Below are positions 12,461-23,075 of a DNA stretch of 64,000 nt, in pieces; the stretch's first letter is position 1, and every line of letters begins with the position of its first letter. The position numbers and the translations under genes were made by a program. The notes below the pieces were generated by a model that saw only the letters and a program-made list of their open reading frames with translations, was not told the origin of the DNA and searched no databases. The DNA comes from Theodoxus fluviatilis (Eukaryota > Mollusca > Gastropoda > Cycloneritida > Neritidae): positions 1-64,000 of the forward strand of contig JAWQFJ010000563.1 in assembly GCA_034096865.1 (NCBI GenBank), written 5' to 3'.

Positions 12461-15262
12461 TCATCTGAATAGATAATCACGTATGGATGCTTTAAAAGAC
12501 GTCAAGGAAGTATTGTTCCTAAGGTGCAATGGAAGTGTATTCCATATCATAACACCTGAATATGTAATACTGCCTTTGAAAATGTCTATTCTAGGTTGTG
12601 GTAGAATGAAAGTGTTGCGAGATAGTGAATGGCTTGTTTGGGGACGAATGAAGAGATCAGTAAGATACTTTGGTGCTTGTGAATGAGCAATTTTGTGCAT
12701 AAGGATGCATTTATTGAGGACGAGGTGTTTTTGGAAGGGTAGTAAGCCAAGATTTTTTATCTTTTCATCCGTAGACAATGTTGAGTCGGAAATGGTAACC
12801 TTGGCAGCTCGTCTGTACAGTGATTTAATCTTGTTCAAGTGCACTGCCATAGAGCCATCCCATACTACAGATGCAAAATTAATATGGGAATTTATGTGTG
12901 CGTGAAAAAACATCATGCATGCATTGGTGGTGACAAAATGCCTCAGTTTGGAGAGAAGGAAAATGTTCTTAGCAATAGTTTTGCATAAGGAATTGACATG
13001 TTGTTCCCAAGTTAGTTGTTCATCAACAATTATGCCTAGCACTCTGTGTTGAGAAACTTGCTCAATGATTTCATTTTCTAGCATAAGGTTGATGGTTAGG
13101 GATTGTCGTTGACGTTTTTGTCTTGTAGTTAGGATCATGCACTTGGTTTTTGAGGGGTTTATGACCATTCTATTTGATGAACACCATTTTTGTAAATCAT
13201 CAAGGGTAACGTTCAGGGTGCATTGGATGGAATTTATGCTTCTGTCACTTACGCTGATAATGGTGTCATCTGCAAACATAGTGCATTTGATACTTTCATT
13301 TGATATACTCAATGGTAGATCATTGATATACAAGCTAAAGAGCAATGGACCTAAAATTGAGCCTTGTGGAACCCCTGACTTTACCAATCGTCTCGAGGAA
13401 TACGACCCGTTGACATAGACACATTGGCTTCTATGCGTCAAGTATGATCGGAAGAAGGAGACTGATGTTGGATTTTTCAAGTACATCGAGAGTTTATCAA
13501 GGAGAATTTCGTGGTCAACTAGGTCAAATGCCTTTTTCAAGTCCAAGAAAATGGTACCAGACAGTTCACGGTTGTTTATGGCTGATAGCCAGTCATTCAC
13601 CAGGAAGGATAAAGCAGTTTGGCAGGAGTGATGGGAGCGAAAGCCGGATTGCAATTGATATAATAAGTCAAATTGGTCAAGATACGAGAAAAGATGTTTG
13701 TGAACGTGTCTTTCTAGTGGTTTGGAGATAAGAGGCAAAATTGAGATGGGACGGTAATCATCGGGTACTGAAGCAGTCTTAGATTTAGGCAATGGAATGA
13801 CCTTGGCCTGCTGAAGACGAGACGGGAAGATACTGTTTCTTATACACAAGTTATAAATGTGTGTCAATGAAGGCAGTATGGCGGGGAGCGAAATTTTTAG
13901 TAAATGAGAACTGATGCCATCAAGGTCCGTGGATCGTTTGCTTGAAAGTTGAAAGATGTATTGCATCACCTCATGTGAGGTGACAGTAGGAATATGGAAT
14001 GCAGCATCATGAGGAAGTCTTTCATTACAGAAATCCTCAATACGTTGAACATTATCCCTTGATAGACCGGGAGTGTGTTTAGTCGATTTTGCATGGATTT
14101 TATCAGCTATTGTCGTGAAGTGTTCGTTGAATTGTTCAGCATTAATAGTTGGAGGTATGTTGCAGACTGTTTTGGAAGTTCGTATGAAGGTATTAATTCC
14201 GCGCCATAACATTGATGTGTCATTGCCGTTTTCAATTAGCCTTTGAAAATAAGTTTTTTTTGCATTTCGAACCAGAGTCTTGACACGGTTTCTTTGCTTC
14301 TTGTAAGCCGGGATATCATTGTCTTTTTTAAGTCTATCTCTCGTTTTCATAGCCTGCATGATTTCGTTGGTAAGCCAAGGTGGGAGTTTTAAATGCTTGA
14401 CTCTCTTCTGTTTCATAGGAGCATGTCTTTCTACAGTTTGGAGAAATAGGTCATACCAGAAATGAAGGGCCATGTCAGGGTCAGAATAGTTGAGGACATC
14501 ATGAAATGGCATTTGTTTTAAATTGTCAAGGAATGAATCAGCATCAAAATGTTTAAAGGATCGATAGTGAATAGTAGTGTGCGTTCTCTTTGGACTTCTT
14601 TTGACTTTACAGGAGAGGGAGCATAGTGTGGGAAAGTGATCACTTATCCCTAATTTAGGTACCTGTATACTTGTCAAGAGATTTTCAGTGTTTGTGTATA
14701 TATGGTCTATGAGAGTGGATGAGTCATGGGTCACTCTTGTGGCTATGTCAACCACTTGTTTGAGTCCGAATAACGAGATGGTAGATTTCCATGTATGCTG
14801 GGGTTTGAATAAATCGATGTTGAAATCTCCCATTATGATAATTTTTTTGTTGGATTGGGTTACTGTGTCCATCATTGCAGTGAAATCTTCACACCATGTG
14901 GAGGTGGAAGCAGGGTTTCTGTAGAGATAGCCGATAAGGATTGAAGATTCTTTTGGAGGCTTCATTTCTAGCCATAAACACTCTATCTGTGAAGATTCAA
15001 GATCCGTACGGCGAGAAATATTCCCATGAATGGAATGGTGAATGTATACTGCTATACCAGTTTGGCCTTCGCTTTTAGCGTCTTTTCGGATGATGTTATA
15101 TCCATTAATTTCTACTGCTGTGTCAGGGATGTAGTGTTTGAGTCTTGTTTCTGATAGACCAAAAACATAGCAATCATACTGGTGTAAGAGAGCACATATG
15201 TCTGTGACTTTGTTCTGAAGATGATACACGTTTAGGTGGCCTAGTGATATACCAGACTGCAT
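12461..15262 (-). CDS. LINE-A2 ORF2: endonuclease-reverse transcriptase
   Basis: This uninterrupted frame encodes the enzyme that nicks the target and copies the element's RNA. The frame is open back to 15451, but the translation before the ATG at 15262 is hydrophobic and Y/L-rich, while the protein from MQSGISLGHLNV starts exactly where endonuclease domains begin. I therefore prefer 15262, giving 933 residues. The AP-type endonuclease comes first, with GHLNV, FGLSETRL, GYLYRNP, IMGDFNID and the catalytic GISDH. The reverse transcriptase follows, with LDLKKAFDLVDHE (motif A), SGVPQGSILGPLLF (motif B) and the catalytic MFADD at about 13265-13279 (motif C). A conserved C-terminal segment contains FILPQPRIDIFKGS. 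No stop or frameshift is visible, so the copy is young. It could still supply protein in trans if transcribed. Confidence 0.9.
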   Translation of the reverse strand: MQSGISLGHLNVYHLQNKVTDICALLHQYDCYVFGLSETRLKHYIPDTAVEINGYNIIRKDAKSEGQTGIAVYIHHSIHGNISRRTDLESSQIECLWLEMKPPKESSILIGYLYRNPASTSTWCEDFTAMMDTVTQSNKKIIIMGDFNIDLFKPQHTWKSTISLFGLKQVVDIATRVTHDSSTLIDHIYTNTENLLTSIQVPKLGISDHFPTLCSLSCKVKRSPKRTHTTIHYRSFKHFDADSFLDNLKQMPFHDVLNYSDPDMALHFWYDLFLQTVERHAPMKQKRVKHLKLPPWLTNEIMQAMKTRDRLKKDNDIPAYKKQRNRVKTLVRNAKKTYFQRLIENGNDTSMLWRGINTFIRTSKTVCNIPPTINAEQFNEHFTTIADKIHAKSTKHTPGLSRDNVQRIEDFCNERLPHDAAFHIPTVTSHEVMQYIFQLSSKRSTDLDGISSHLLKISLPAILPSLTHIYNLCIRNSIFPSRLQQAKVIPLPKSKTASVPDDYRPISILPLISKPLERHVHKHLFSYLDQFDLLYQLQSGFRSHHSCQTALSFLVNDWLSAINNRELSGTIFLDLKKAFDLVDHEILLDKLSMYLKNPTSVSFFRSYLTHRSQCVYVNGSYSSRRLVKSGVPQGSILGPLLFSLYINDLPLSISNESIKCTMFADDTIISVSDRSINSIQCTLNVTLDDLQKWCSSNRMVINPSKTKCMILTTRQKRQRQSLTINLMLENEIIEQVSQHRVLGIIVDEQLTWEQHVNSLCKTIAKNIFLLSKLRHFVTTNACMMFFHAHINSHINFASVVWDGSMAVHLNKIKSLYRRAAKVTISDSTLSTDEKIKNLGLLPFQKHLVLNKCILMHKIAHSQAPKYLTDLFIRPQTSHSLSRNTFILPQPRIDIFKGSITYSGVMIWNTLPLHLRNNTSLTSFKASIRDYLFR

Positions 15263-15645
15263 TATGAAAGGCAGGAAAAATACAAGAAACGTACAGAAAA
15301 TAATCACATCAATGAAAGCGAGTAAGTATATAGATATAAACAGATAGTCGATATACAAATACAAAAGGCCAAATAGACACAGTAATGAATACGAATACAA
15401 ACAGTATGAATAATAATGATAATGCAATGTTAATATGTGTATATAAGACAATAACGTTTTGCTAATATCAAACCCGATATCAACAATTCTGTATAAATGA
15501 TCCTATAAAAGGGTATACAAGGATCATTTACAATGACCACTCAAGATTTTATCAAACTGCAAGCCGTATAAAGACAATGGAGCTGGTCAGTCAAGGAGAC
15601 GAAAGAAACCTCTAGGTTTGGGGACGTGTGGACGAGAATTTGACA

Positions 15646-15839
15646 TTAAGACATCATATATGCTGGATGAGTGTTGGGATGCCTCCAGTTTATATGAGGC
15701 AAGGGTGGAAGTGATCTGAGGTATGAAAAATGTGGTAATGCATATTCATAGGGTGAAAGGAAAACATTGTTTCCAAAAGGTGCCATTTCAGGTGGGAACA
15801 TTGAATAAGGAATGTTACCATGGTGAGCCTTAGTGAAGG

Positions 15840-15842
<3 letters not shown>
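15646..15842 (-). pseudogene. LINE-A2 ORF1, C-terminal tail only
   Basis: A minus-strand frame open from the truncation point to a TAA at 15646-15648 encodes a tail rich in Pro, His, Tyr and Met (MFPPEMAPFGN, then LPPLPHINWRHPN). It resembles the tail of the LINE-A1 ORF1 (MFHPFRWPHVLPQM). The esterase domain that should precede it is missing, because the element is cut off at the (GA)n tract. Confidence 0.6.

Positions 15843-15902
<60 letters not shown>
15843..15902. repeat. (GA)n microsatellite between LINE-A2 and LINE-B
   Basis: About 58 bases of GA, followed by four to five copies of GAAC. On the minus strand it is the 3' flank of LINE-B and the 5' border of LINE-A2. Confidence 0.93.
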
Positions 15903-15907
<5 letters not shown>

Positions 15908-17832
15908 CGAACGAACGAACATTTTATTTTTGTTGGGCCACCGGCCCATCACAACTTAATCATAGTAATAGGCTTCGTCGGCCACAGCAATACTAACTGC
16001 ATCTTGTCTTCTCTTGAAAGAATGGTACAAGTACATAGCAATCTGTCGTACAGCTTTTGTCTCCTGGATTGACATAATAAATTGGGCATCAACATTTGCT
16101 ATATTTATCCATTCACCGATAAACCTTTGCCTCAGATCCTCATATAATGGACATTCCATCAGAAAATGAATTTCAGTTTCCTCTGCTTCGTAGCAAGCTG
16201 GACACAAAAAAGCATTATCGTTTTTTTCATATCTGAATTTGTGGACGAAAAGATTGCTAAAACCTGTGCGGAAACGAATATATACATCACGGAATACCTT
16301 CTTGTCCAACACATACAGATAATTTTCTCTTAACCAGGTGGATTTGAACAATCTATAAAAAGCATACCTGGTACTTCCCTGAAGAGCATCAGACCACATA
16401 CAACAGTATTCAAGCTTGAGTCGACTCCTTAGCTCTTGTACAAACTCATTTTCTCTCTGTACATTCTGGGTTTCCCACACGTCTCCAAAACCGTATCTGT
16501 ACAACAGTCTCTTAATCATGTATGCCCAATTTTCACCTTTGTCAGAAAGTAGCAACATCTTGTAAGCTTTCAATGGATATCTGGTAGGTTCCATTCTCAA
16601 CAGTCTCAACCAATACTTAATAGCTCGGACAGTAGCATTTATGTACAATGGGTGTCTGCTGGTTTCTCCATATACAATTAGATTTGGAGCTTGAGGAGGC
16701 ACATTAAGTAATCTTTTTAGGGCTTGGAGATGTACAGCTTCTATAGTTGAGCAATCTTTCAGACCCCACAACTCCGATGTGTACAGCAGTATAGGTTGCA
16801 CCTGAGCATCGAATAATTTAAAGAAAACATCAGGTGAAGCTCCTTCGAGTTTTCTCAAGCATTTAGCAACTTGAATCATTCCAGCTCTCGCTCTCTGTAC
16901 AATATCATACTGTAGCATATTAAAAGACAACTTTGATGTAAACAAAGCCCCAAGGTACCTGAATTCGTTTACTATTTCAAGTATATCTTTATCAAAAAAC
17001 CACTTCTCGTGCTTAGCAAGATATCCTCCATTACGGAATACTAATATTTTTGTTTTTTCACGATTCACTTCAAGGCCTACTGCATCTGAAGCTTTCCTGA
17101 GATTATTCAACTGGTTCTGCAGTCCTGTCACTGAGTCAGAAACAAGAGCTACATCGTCAGCAAATAATAACATGTATATACATGAGGAGTCTGGCGTAAG
17201 CTGGACCCCATGTTTTCCAAATTTAATCACAACTTTAGCTACATAATTCACCAAAAGAGAAAAAAGTATCGGGCTCATTTTGCAGCCTTGTCTCAACCCT
17301 CGGTCACATGCAAATGAGTCACTGTAGCTTCCATTGCTCCTTACGCTACTATGTACATCTGAATATATCGCTTGGAGCATCCGGAGTAACCTCCCTTTCA
17401 TTCCGTAACGACCAAGAATTTTCCATAACATACTTCTGTTAACAGTGTCAAAGGCTTTTCTAAAATCAACAAATGCAACATATAATTTCTTCCGTCTAGA
17501 TAAATATCTTTGAATTATTGAGTGCAAAACGAACACATTATCAATAGTCGAGTATCCCCTCCGAAAGCCCGCTTGCTCTTCCCCAATAATACCATTGTCT
17601 TCTGCCCATTCCGTTATTCTGTCGCTGAGTATAGAGGTAAACAGTTTACTAAAGCAGCTAATAAGAGAAATTCCTCTATAGTTATTAGGGTTTAAAGGAT
17701 CTCCTCGCTTATGAATGGGGACTATAATGGATTTTGCCCAAATTGTTGGAAAAATAGCCCTGTCCAACATGGCGTTGAAAAGATCTGTAATACGTGCTAC
17801 AAGAAGCTGCGGGGAACATTTCAACATCTCAG

Positions 17833-17837
<5 letters not shown>
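15903..17837 (-). mobile_element. LINE-B: 5'-truncated non-LTR retrotransposon, RT domain onward
   Basis: A second LINE of a different clade lies on the minus strand between two (GA)n tracts. The open frame ends at 15956. Although it formally extends to 17971, everything before about 17837 is (TC)n and flanking sequence, so roughly 625 residues belong to the element. It has RT motif A (VDFRKAFDTVNRSML), motif B (GLRQGCKMSPILFSLL), catalytic LLFADDVALVSD and a C-terminal zinc-binding stretch (CPAC, then EIHFLMEC). The endonuclease is lost. The 3' end has AATAAA followed by a (GTTC)n tail. No internal stop is seen, so the insertion is fairly recent. Confidence 0.88.

Positions 17838-17911
<74 letters not shown>
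17838..17911. repeat. (GA)n microsatellite between LINE-B and LINE-C
   Basis: About 73 bases of GA repeat. On the minus strand it forms the (TC)n between the 3' end of LINE-C and the truncated start of LINE-B. Confidence 0.95.
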
Positions 17912-17912
<1 letters not shown>

Positions 17913-18085
17913 AATTGACAAATTGAAATTTTATTTGATAGGCCAGAGGCCCTTTCAAAGGAGAGTGACATTTTCCATTGACAGTGCTTCTTCTCTTCGT
18001 CTTAATATGCTTCGCAACAGTGAGGCTACGCCTTTTATTATAAATGCATCTGTTGATGACACCAAAGACCCTCTACAATAAGATG
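17912..18085 (-). mobile_element. LINE-C: short 3' end fragment
   Basis: The minus strand reads a coding end with DAFIIKGVASLLRSILRRREE, then MENVTL and GLWPIK. It is followed by an AATAAA-like signal and a CAATTTGT repeat that meets the (TC)n tract. This is typical of a heavily 5'-truncated LINE. The clade is uncertain, possibly the same as LINE-B. Confidence 0.6.
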
Positions 18086-18136
18086 ATTCATCCGGTCACT
18101 TCCGGCGAAATTAGGGTCACGCGCGCCACCAAGCGG

Positions 18137-18368
18137 TAATCGTGATTAGCCGGTAAAAAATGTCGACCACGAAGAAGAAATCAAGGCAAGGAGGTGACCA
18201 TTGCAGTGCGAATAACTGTGTTAACTCGCGCTATGCGTGTCCACAGAAGTCGTAGTCGTGATTAGCCGGTCAAAAATGTCGACCACGAAGAAGAAATCAA
18301 GGCAAGGAGGTGACCATTGCAGTGCGATTAACTGTGTTAACTCGCGCTATGCGTGTCCACAGAAGTCG
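18137..18368 (+). repeat. 116-bp tandem duplication covering the THAP exon start
   Basis: The segment CGTGATTAGCCGG to AGAAGTCG occurs at 18137-18252 and again at 18253-18368 with only a few changes. Confidence 0.9.
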
Positions 18369-18400
18369 TTTTTTCGTTTTCCGTGGAAAAATAAAGAGAG
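18276..18400 (+). CDS. THAP-domain first exon (partial gene or DNA transposon)
   Basis: From the ATG at 18276 the plus strand encodes about 41 residues. After a Lys/Arg-rich start come CSAINCVNSR and SFFRFPWKNKER, which is the opening of a THAP zinc finger (C-x4-C, then FFRFP). The exon ends at a strong donor, GAGAG followed by GTAAGT at 18401, so the rest of the domain must lie in a later exon that I could not find. The first copy of the duplication has its own ATG at 18160 but meets a TAG at 18253-18255 after 31 codons. THAP domains occur in host regulators and in P-element-type transposases. The transposase-like remnant at 21124-21660 is on the opposite strand, so the two do not form one simple gene. 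Confidence 0.6.
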
Positions 18401-18409
18401 GTAAGTAAT

Positions 18410-19795
18410 GATTATATAAATGTGTTTTGAGCTAAGCGCAATAAAATACAGAACTTGAAGTGTAATCTAAATCTGCTGAACTGGTGGAGGAAGCTTGTGG
18501 CTTTTGCTTTTGTAGGTGTGCCGATATTTGTTTTCGAAAATCTGCTGATTTAGTCACGTCAGCACCTCAGCAAATCAGCAGTCTTGATAATGAATGATTC
18601 ACGTTAGATGATAAATATCGCCTTGAGGCTTGATCACAATTGAGTGATTCTGAATCAGAGTTGAAGAGTTTTGGCAACTGAATTCATACAATTTTTGTTT
18701 GCGAAAATGTTGATGAGTATTAAATTAATGATGCATGTGGAATTTATTATAGTGAATAATAGTGGCCAAAACATTTCATCGCAATGAATAAACGCAACCG
18801 ATCATAGCAGGAATGAAAAAAAAGGTCATAAAGATAAACAAAACTTACAAACACTATGCCGGAAAGCTAGCATAATAAAATGCAAGCACGTAGGTTTTAC
18901 AAACATGACAGTTGACACATGGCAACTCGCTTTGTGGAGATGAGCATTATTGAAGTTGAAAACTAGTTATGTAGTTTTCTATTAAATTTGTTGATACAGT
19001 GGAGTCCACTTATAGTGAACTCTGTTATTGTGGTTTTCCTGTTATTGTGAACAGTTTTTGATTTGGTTGTCTATTTGCACGTGACCGTATCTAGTGCCCA
19101 GGCTATTTGCACGTGACCGTATATCAAGTGACCATGCAGGCTGTTTACACGGCAAGTTATTTTCACCGCAAGCAATACGGAAATCATGAAATCTGCATTT
19201 TTTTGCTTACAATATCTGTTTGTGTTTCCCTACTACAGTAGATCTATGCAATTCTATAGTAATAAACATAAAATTACACGGCATGAGCCATGACCGTACT
19301 CAGTAAATCCTTCTATCTCGCTACTATCGCAGCGAGCGGCTCGGCCAGCAAAAGTAGGCCTACAGATACTGTGTTTACAGACAGAAGGATTTTTCTTCAC
19401 CAGCCTTTGTTTAGTTATCGATATTTAATTCAAAAACTTGCAATATAATAATATAAAATAATATAAAAGTGATTAATTCTCATTACGATTTCTGTTGTGG
19501 GTATGTGGAAGATTGTCTTCCTTGACTCGAGCGCCACGATTTCCGCTTGGGGTGTCTCGGTCGAAAGCTATTTATAGTTCTCGGCTCCGTCATCATGTTT
19601 TATATAACAAAGAAACTACAATGGGAAGAAGGATAACTTCCTCATTGGGCATGCTTAGAAATGAGAATGGCTAAATATGAGTTATTCCCCTTTGCTGCAT
19701 GCTGACCAGGCCGTCTCCTGCTTTGTTATGACTAGTACAGTCGATCTTTCTCATGTTGTGACTTGCTTTATTTTCACATTTTCGGTATTTAAAAC
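18410..19795. other. No gene recognised
   Basis: AT-rich sequence without convincing exons. A stretch near 18998 (CAGTGGAGTCCACTTATAG) resembles the end of a pogo/Tigger transposon, but no partner end was found. Confidence 0.4.

Positions 19796-19798
<3 letters not shown>

Positions 19799-19854
<56 letters not shown>
19799..19854. repeat. (CA)n microsatellite
   Basis: About 54 bases of CA repeat. Confidence 0.95.
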
Positions 19855-19858
<4 letters not shown>

Positions 19859-20404
19859 TGAAGAAGTTTCCATTCTGATTCGGTTATTTTATTTGGTGCT
19901 ATATGTTTGCTTCACATTGTTTCTTTTTTACATTGCTTGAGGTATCCCAATTCGCTAAACACATCCATAATGCATGCATGGCTCATTCGAAAGAGGGCAA
20001 CAGAACAACTGATGCCCAATAGCAATAAATACTGCACAACTGAACAATAAATAGCAATAAATGATGACAGTGCCAAGTTTTTAAGTACAAAGTGAAATCA
20101 TGTGACTGGACAAAGGCACAATTACAAAATACAAATAAATAAAATCGAGGCCCATTTTAAATTAAGTTCTCAGCTCATGGGGGAAGCATAAGGTGACCCT
20201 AGAAACCGAAATTAGGAGATCTCCCGCCCCTAGGGCAGACTAAAAAAAAGGGGGGGGGGGGCGGCTAATTTGTGAAATAGTATAAAAGGAATCAAAAACT
20301 GTATACATGTATTTAGTTAATACCCCAAAAATTGTATAGTATATACGATGTCAGACCCTAAAGAAAGTTAGTTAGTCATTGCTTAGACAAAACAAAACAA
20401 AATA

Positions 20405-20608
20405 GTCTGTTTACGGTATCCCGACCAACCCTATTTTGTCCCCGCCGATCCTAGACTTTTTTTTCTGGCATTTGGAGAAAAAGAAAAAGAAAAAAAAATC
20501 AATTTTGTTCCTGTTTTTTCGCAAAATAAGTTAAAAAGATGGTTATAAAAAAAAATTAAGAAAAGCCGACCGACCTCTTTTTTTGTGCCTATGTTAATGT
20601 AAACAGAC
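20405..20608. mobile_element. 204-bp MITE with TA target duplication
   Basis: The element begins GTCTGTTTAC and ends GTAAACAGAC, perfect 10-bp terminal inverted repeats, with TA on each side (20403-20404 and 20609-20610). The inside is A/T-homopolymer-rich and non-coding. The TA duplication suggests mobilisation by a Tc1/mariner-type transposase. The family is inferred. Confidence 0.7.
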
Positions 20609-21123
20609 TAAAAGGTACATCACAAACAACACACCAGGGATGATACTATTTAATTTTGATCATAATTTTTATATTTTTAATTTTCAGAGCTTGTTTTTGT
20701 ACGGAGAGAGTTGGCAATTGTTTATCACATTCTCTCATCTCATTGACTCTCCTTCGGCTCCTTGGTAACATGCGTTCCCATCTCTGCCAGGATTGGACAG
20801 GCATAAATGGCAAAATAGCTCGCATACAAAAGAAATTCTGGATCCCAAATTCCTAAAACAAAACATACATAGTACATAACATCAATAGCAATACAATGTA
20901 GTTTCTTTGATAACATCTAGTGAGTCAGTAGTCCGTACAAAACAGCATTTTACAAGTTACTTTCATGATGGCACTTACTTTACACACTTCAATCTTCACC
21001 CCTTCTGATCACACCCATAATATGTGTTCAATGAGAGGATTGGTTCCTCATGGCTGACCAAGACAAAATAAGTCATCATCCATTTTGTGATAACAAATTT
21101 CAGTTGCACAAGAAACATACAGT

Positions 21124-21969
21124 CTACACATGTGACAGTTTCATGACTTTACGATTCCGCTTTACACATTTTCGAGAGAATGATCTGGAGCAGTCCTTCA
21201 AAGTGAAATGAAGACGAACATTTGTGAATAAGCGAATCACACTGCCTGGCAGGTCACAGACACCAACAGCACACAAGAATGTGCTGTGTTTTAGCTCCTC
21301 CCTGAACATTTGCATCAAAGAACCTTTCACTTTCCTGTCAATCAGAATCCTGTCAATGTTTTTGGTATACACATTCTCCAGTATTTCAACCACACCAGTC
21401 AACTGTTGACTTGGGACAGTTAAACCACAGCCATCCGGAAGGTCTTCAAATTGCTTTGCTTGCAGGAAGATTTCTGAATGTGAACCAGTCAGAGGCCCTG
21501 TGAGCAATGGCTTGCACTCATTGCACACTTTCCCTAACAACTTCTTTGCAATATATCCCGATATGTACACCAGGATATTCTGTTCGGCTAGTTGCAGTAG
21601 CGCATCTTTTTCAGAAGGCGGTGGACAGGCTATGTCTCGGAGGTCTTGAAAAGCCTCATACTGACTGGACTCACAAACCACCTCTGTCATGTTGTCACAA
21701 ATCACCTCTGTCATGTTGTAACAAACCACCTCTGTCATGTTATCACAAACCATCTCTGTCATGTTGTCACAAACCACGTCTGTCATGTTGTCACAAACCA
21801 CCTCTGTCATGTTGTTATCACAAACAACCTCCGTCATGTTATCACAAACCATCTCTGTCATGTTGTCACAAACCACCTCTGTCGTGTTGTTGTCACAAAC
21901 CACCTCTGTCATGTTGTTATCACATTTTGTTTTCGCCGCCAGCATGTGACTAGGGACGATAACCCACAA
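21124..21969 (-). pseudogene. P-element/THAP9-like transposase C-terminal remnant with octapeptide array
   Basis: This 281-codon minus-strand frame has two parts. The first 90 or so residues are about ten copies of the octapeptide MTEVVCDN and variants, with occasional extra Asn. The rest reads VYISGYIAKKLL, then C-x2-C, GCGLTVPSQQLTGVVEILE and VRLHFTLKDC. This pattern resembles the C-terminal part of P-element/THAP9-type transposases (a GYIxxKL stretch with a nearby C-x2-C, a GGL-x-PS-like segment and a final RLH motif). The catalytic RNase-H-like core and the DNA-binding domain are absent. The frame starts inside a neighbouring LINE fragment. I read it as a remnant, not a working gene; domain assignment is from motif memory only. 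Confidence 0.5.
21660..21930 (-). repeat. 24/27-bp coding minisatellite (MTEVVCDN)n
   Basis: About ten tandem units of 24 bp (some 27 bp, adding one Asn) remain in frame with the transposase-like segment downstream. Confidence 0.9.
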
Positions 21970-22499
21970 ACACTTTTTCGCATTTTCTTCGCAAGTTCCA
22001 CGTCTTCTTTATGTACAGTGTTTGTATATAAGCCGAGTGCCGGATGAATCAGCTTATTGTATAGGGTCTTTGATGACACTAAACAAGCAAAAGTGTGTCT
22101 ATCTGGGGGATTGGTGTGATTTCCTAAATATTTTTTTCTCAAATCTTCATACACTGGACATTGCAACAGCACGTGTATTTCATTCTCTTCCTTTTCTCCA
22201 CAGCATGGACATGTACAGTCACGAATCTCATTGAATCTGTTCCTGTGAGTATAGATAGTACTGCATCCAAGTCTAAACTGAATATATATATTTCGGAAGT
22301 GTTTCAGATCACATATCTTAAGGTAAGGTTCCAAATATACATCAGTCTTAAACATTCTGTAGGTGAGAAATCGGGGACTACCTGCTATCTTTTCCATCCA
22401 GTTAACTTTAAATTTGTCGATCATTCTTTCAGAGAGAGAGAGAGAGATTACTCTTTTTGAAGATTGTTTGTACCTCTCTACCATATTTGTCCATGTCAT
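21940..22499 (-). mobile_element. LINE-B-type C-terminal fragment
   Basis: The minus-strand frame matches the end of LINE-B: FRNIYIQFRLGCSTIYTH, then a zinc-binding CPCCGEKEENEIHVLLQC and PVYEDLRKKYLG. These correspond to FRDVYIRFRTGFSNLFVH and CPAC with EIHFLMEC and PLYEDLRQRF. The sequence is clearly diverged. A short (GA)n at 22432-22448 interrupts the N-terminal side. Only this C-terminal piece of the element is present. Confidence 0.75.
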
Positions 22500-23028
22500 G
22501 GGAGGTGATGTTGTTTTTTTAGTACAGCCACTGCTGCATTCTCGAATGCAACAAATGCAGCAGTACTAAACTCGAGTACAATGTTATTGGATTTCTCTTT
22601 GATGACGATGTGCCATCTTTTTTATGCTGTACAGATTTTTTTTACGGTTCGTTCATTATTCAGAACAGACTGGCTGTATCTTGACCTCGTGAGCAAAGTT
22701 CGATTAGAAGATGAAACAGAGACAAGGTCTATATCAAGCGGTGGGAGTGACCGACAACGTAGAGTACTCATTATTGTCACGAGATAAGCACAGGTTGACG
22801 AGCGGACGTCTACCCGAAAATGTATCAAGCAACGTTCAACCGTCACTACGGTGCTAAACACAAGTCAAGAGAAAAACAAACACAAAAACAAAAACTAAGT
22901 AAAAGATCTTATCCCATATTTCACCGCTACATTCTGTATCTTATGACGTACTTAGACACGTAAGTTTCAAGAAATATAACAATTCTCTAGAGCAAGACAA
23001 ATTCTTCTTACCACCACCGACGACGTCA

Positions 23029-23029
<1 letters not shown>

Positions 23030-23075
<46 letters not shown>

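Larger units (their letters stand above)
12193..15842 (-). mobile_element. LINE-A2: CR1/Jockey-group non-LTR retrotransposon, 5'-truncated, ORF2 intact
   Basis: The element runs on the minus strand from the (GA)n at 15843 to the (GA)n at 12149-12192. From 5' to 3' it has a truncated ORF1 tail (15646-15842), a 380-bp spacer, a complete ORF2 (12461-15262), and a 3' UTR with AATAAA and an (AATC)n tail. It is the best-preserved mobile element in the window and the reference I used to read LINE-A1. Loss of the front of ORF1 fits ordinary 5' truncation during target-primed reverse transcription. Confidence 0.88.

Noticed and set aside
18997..19050. Pogo/Tigger-like terminal sequence CAGTGGAGTCCACTTATAG
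   Set aside because: No matching inverted end or transposase was found nearby.
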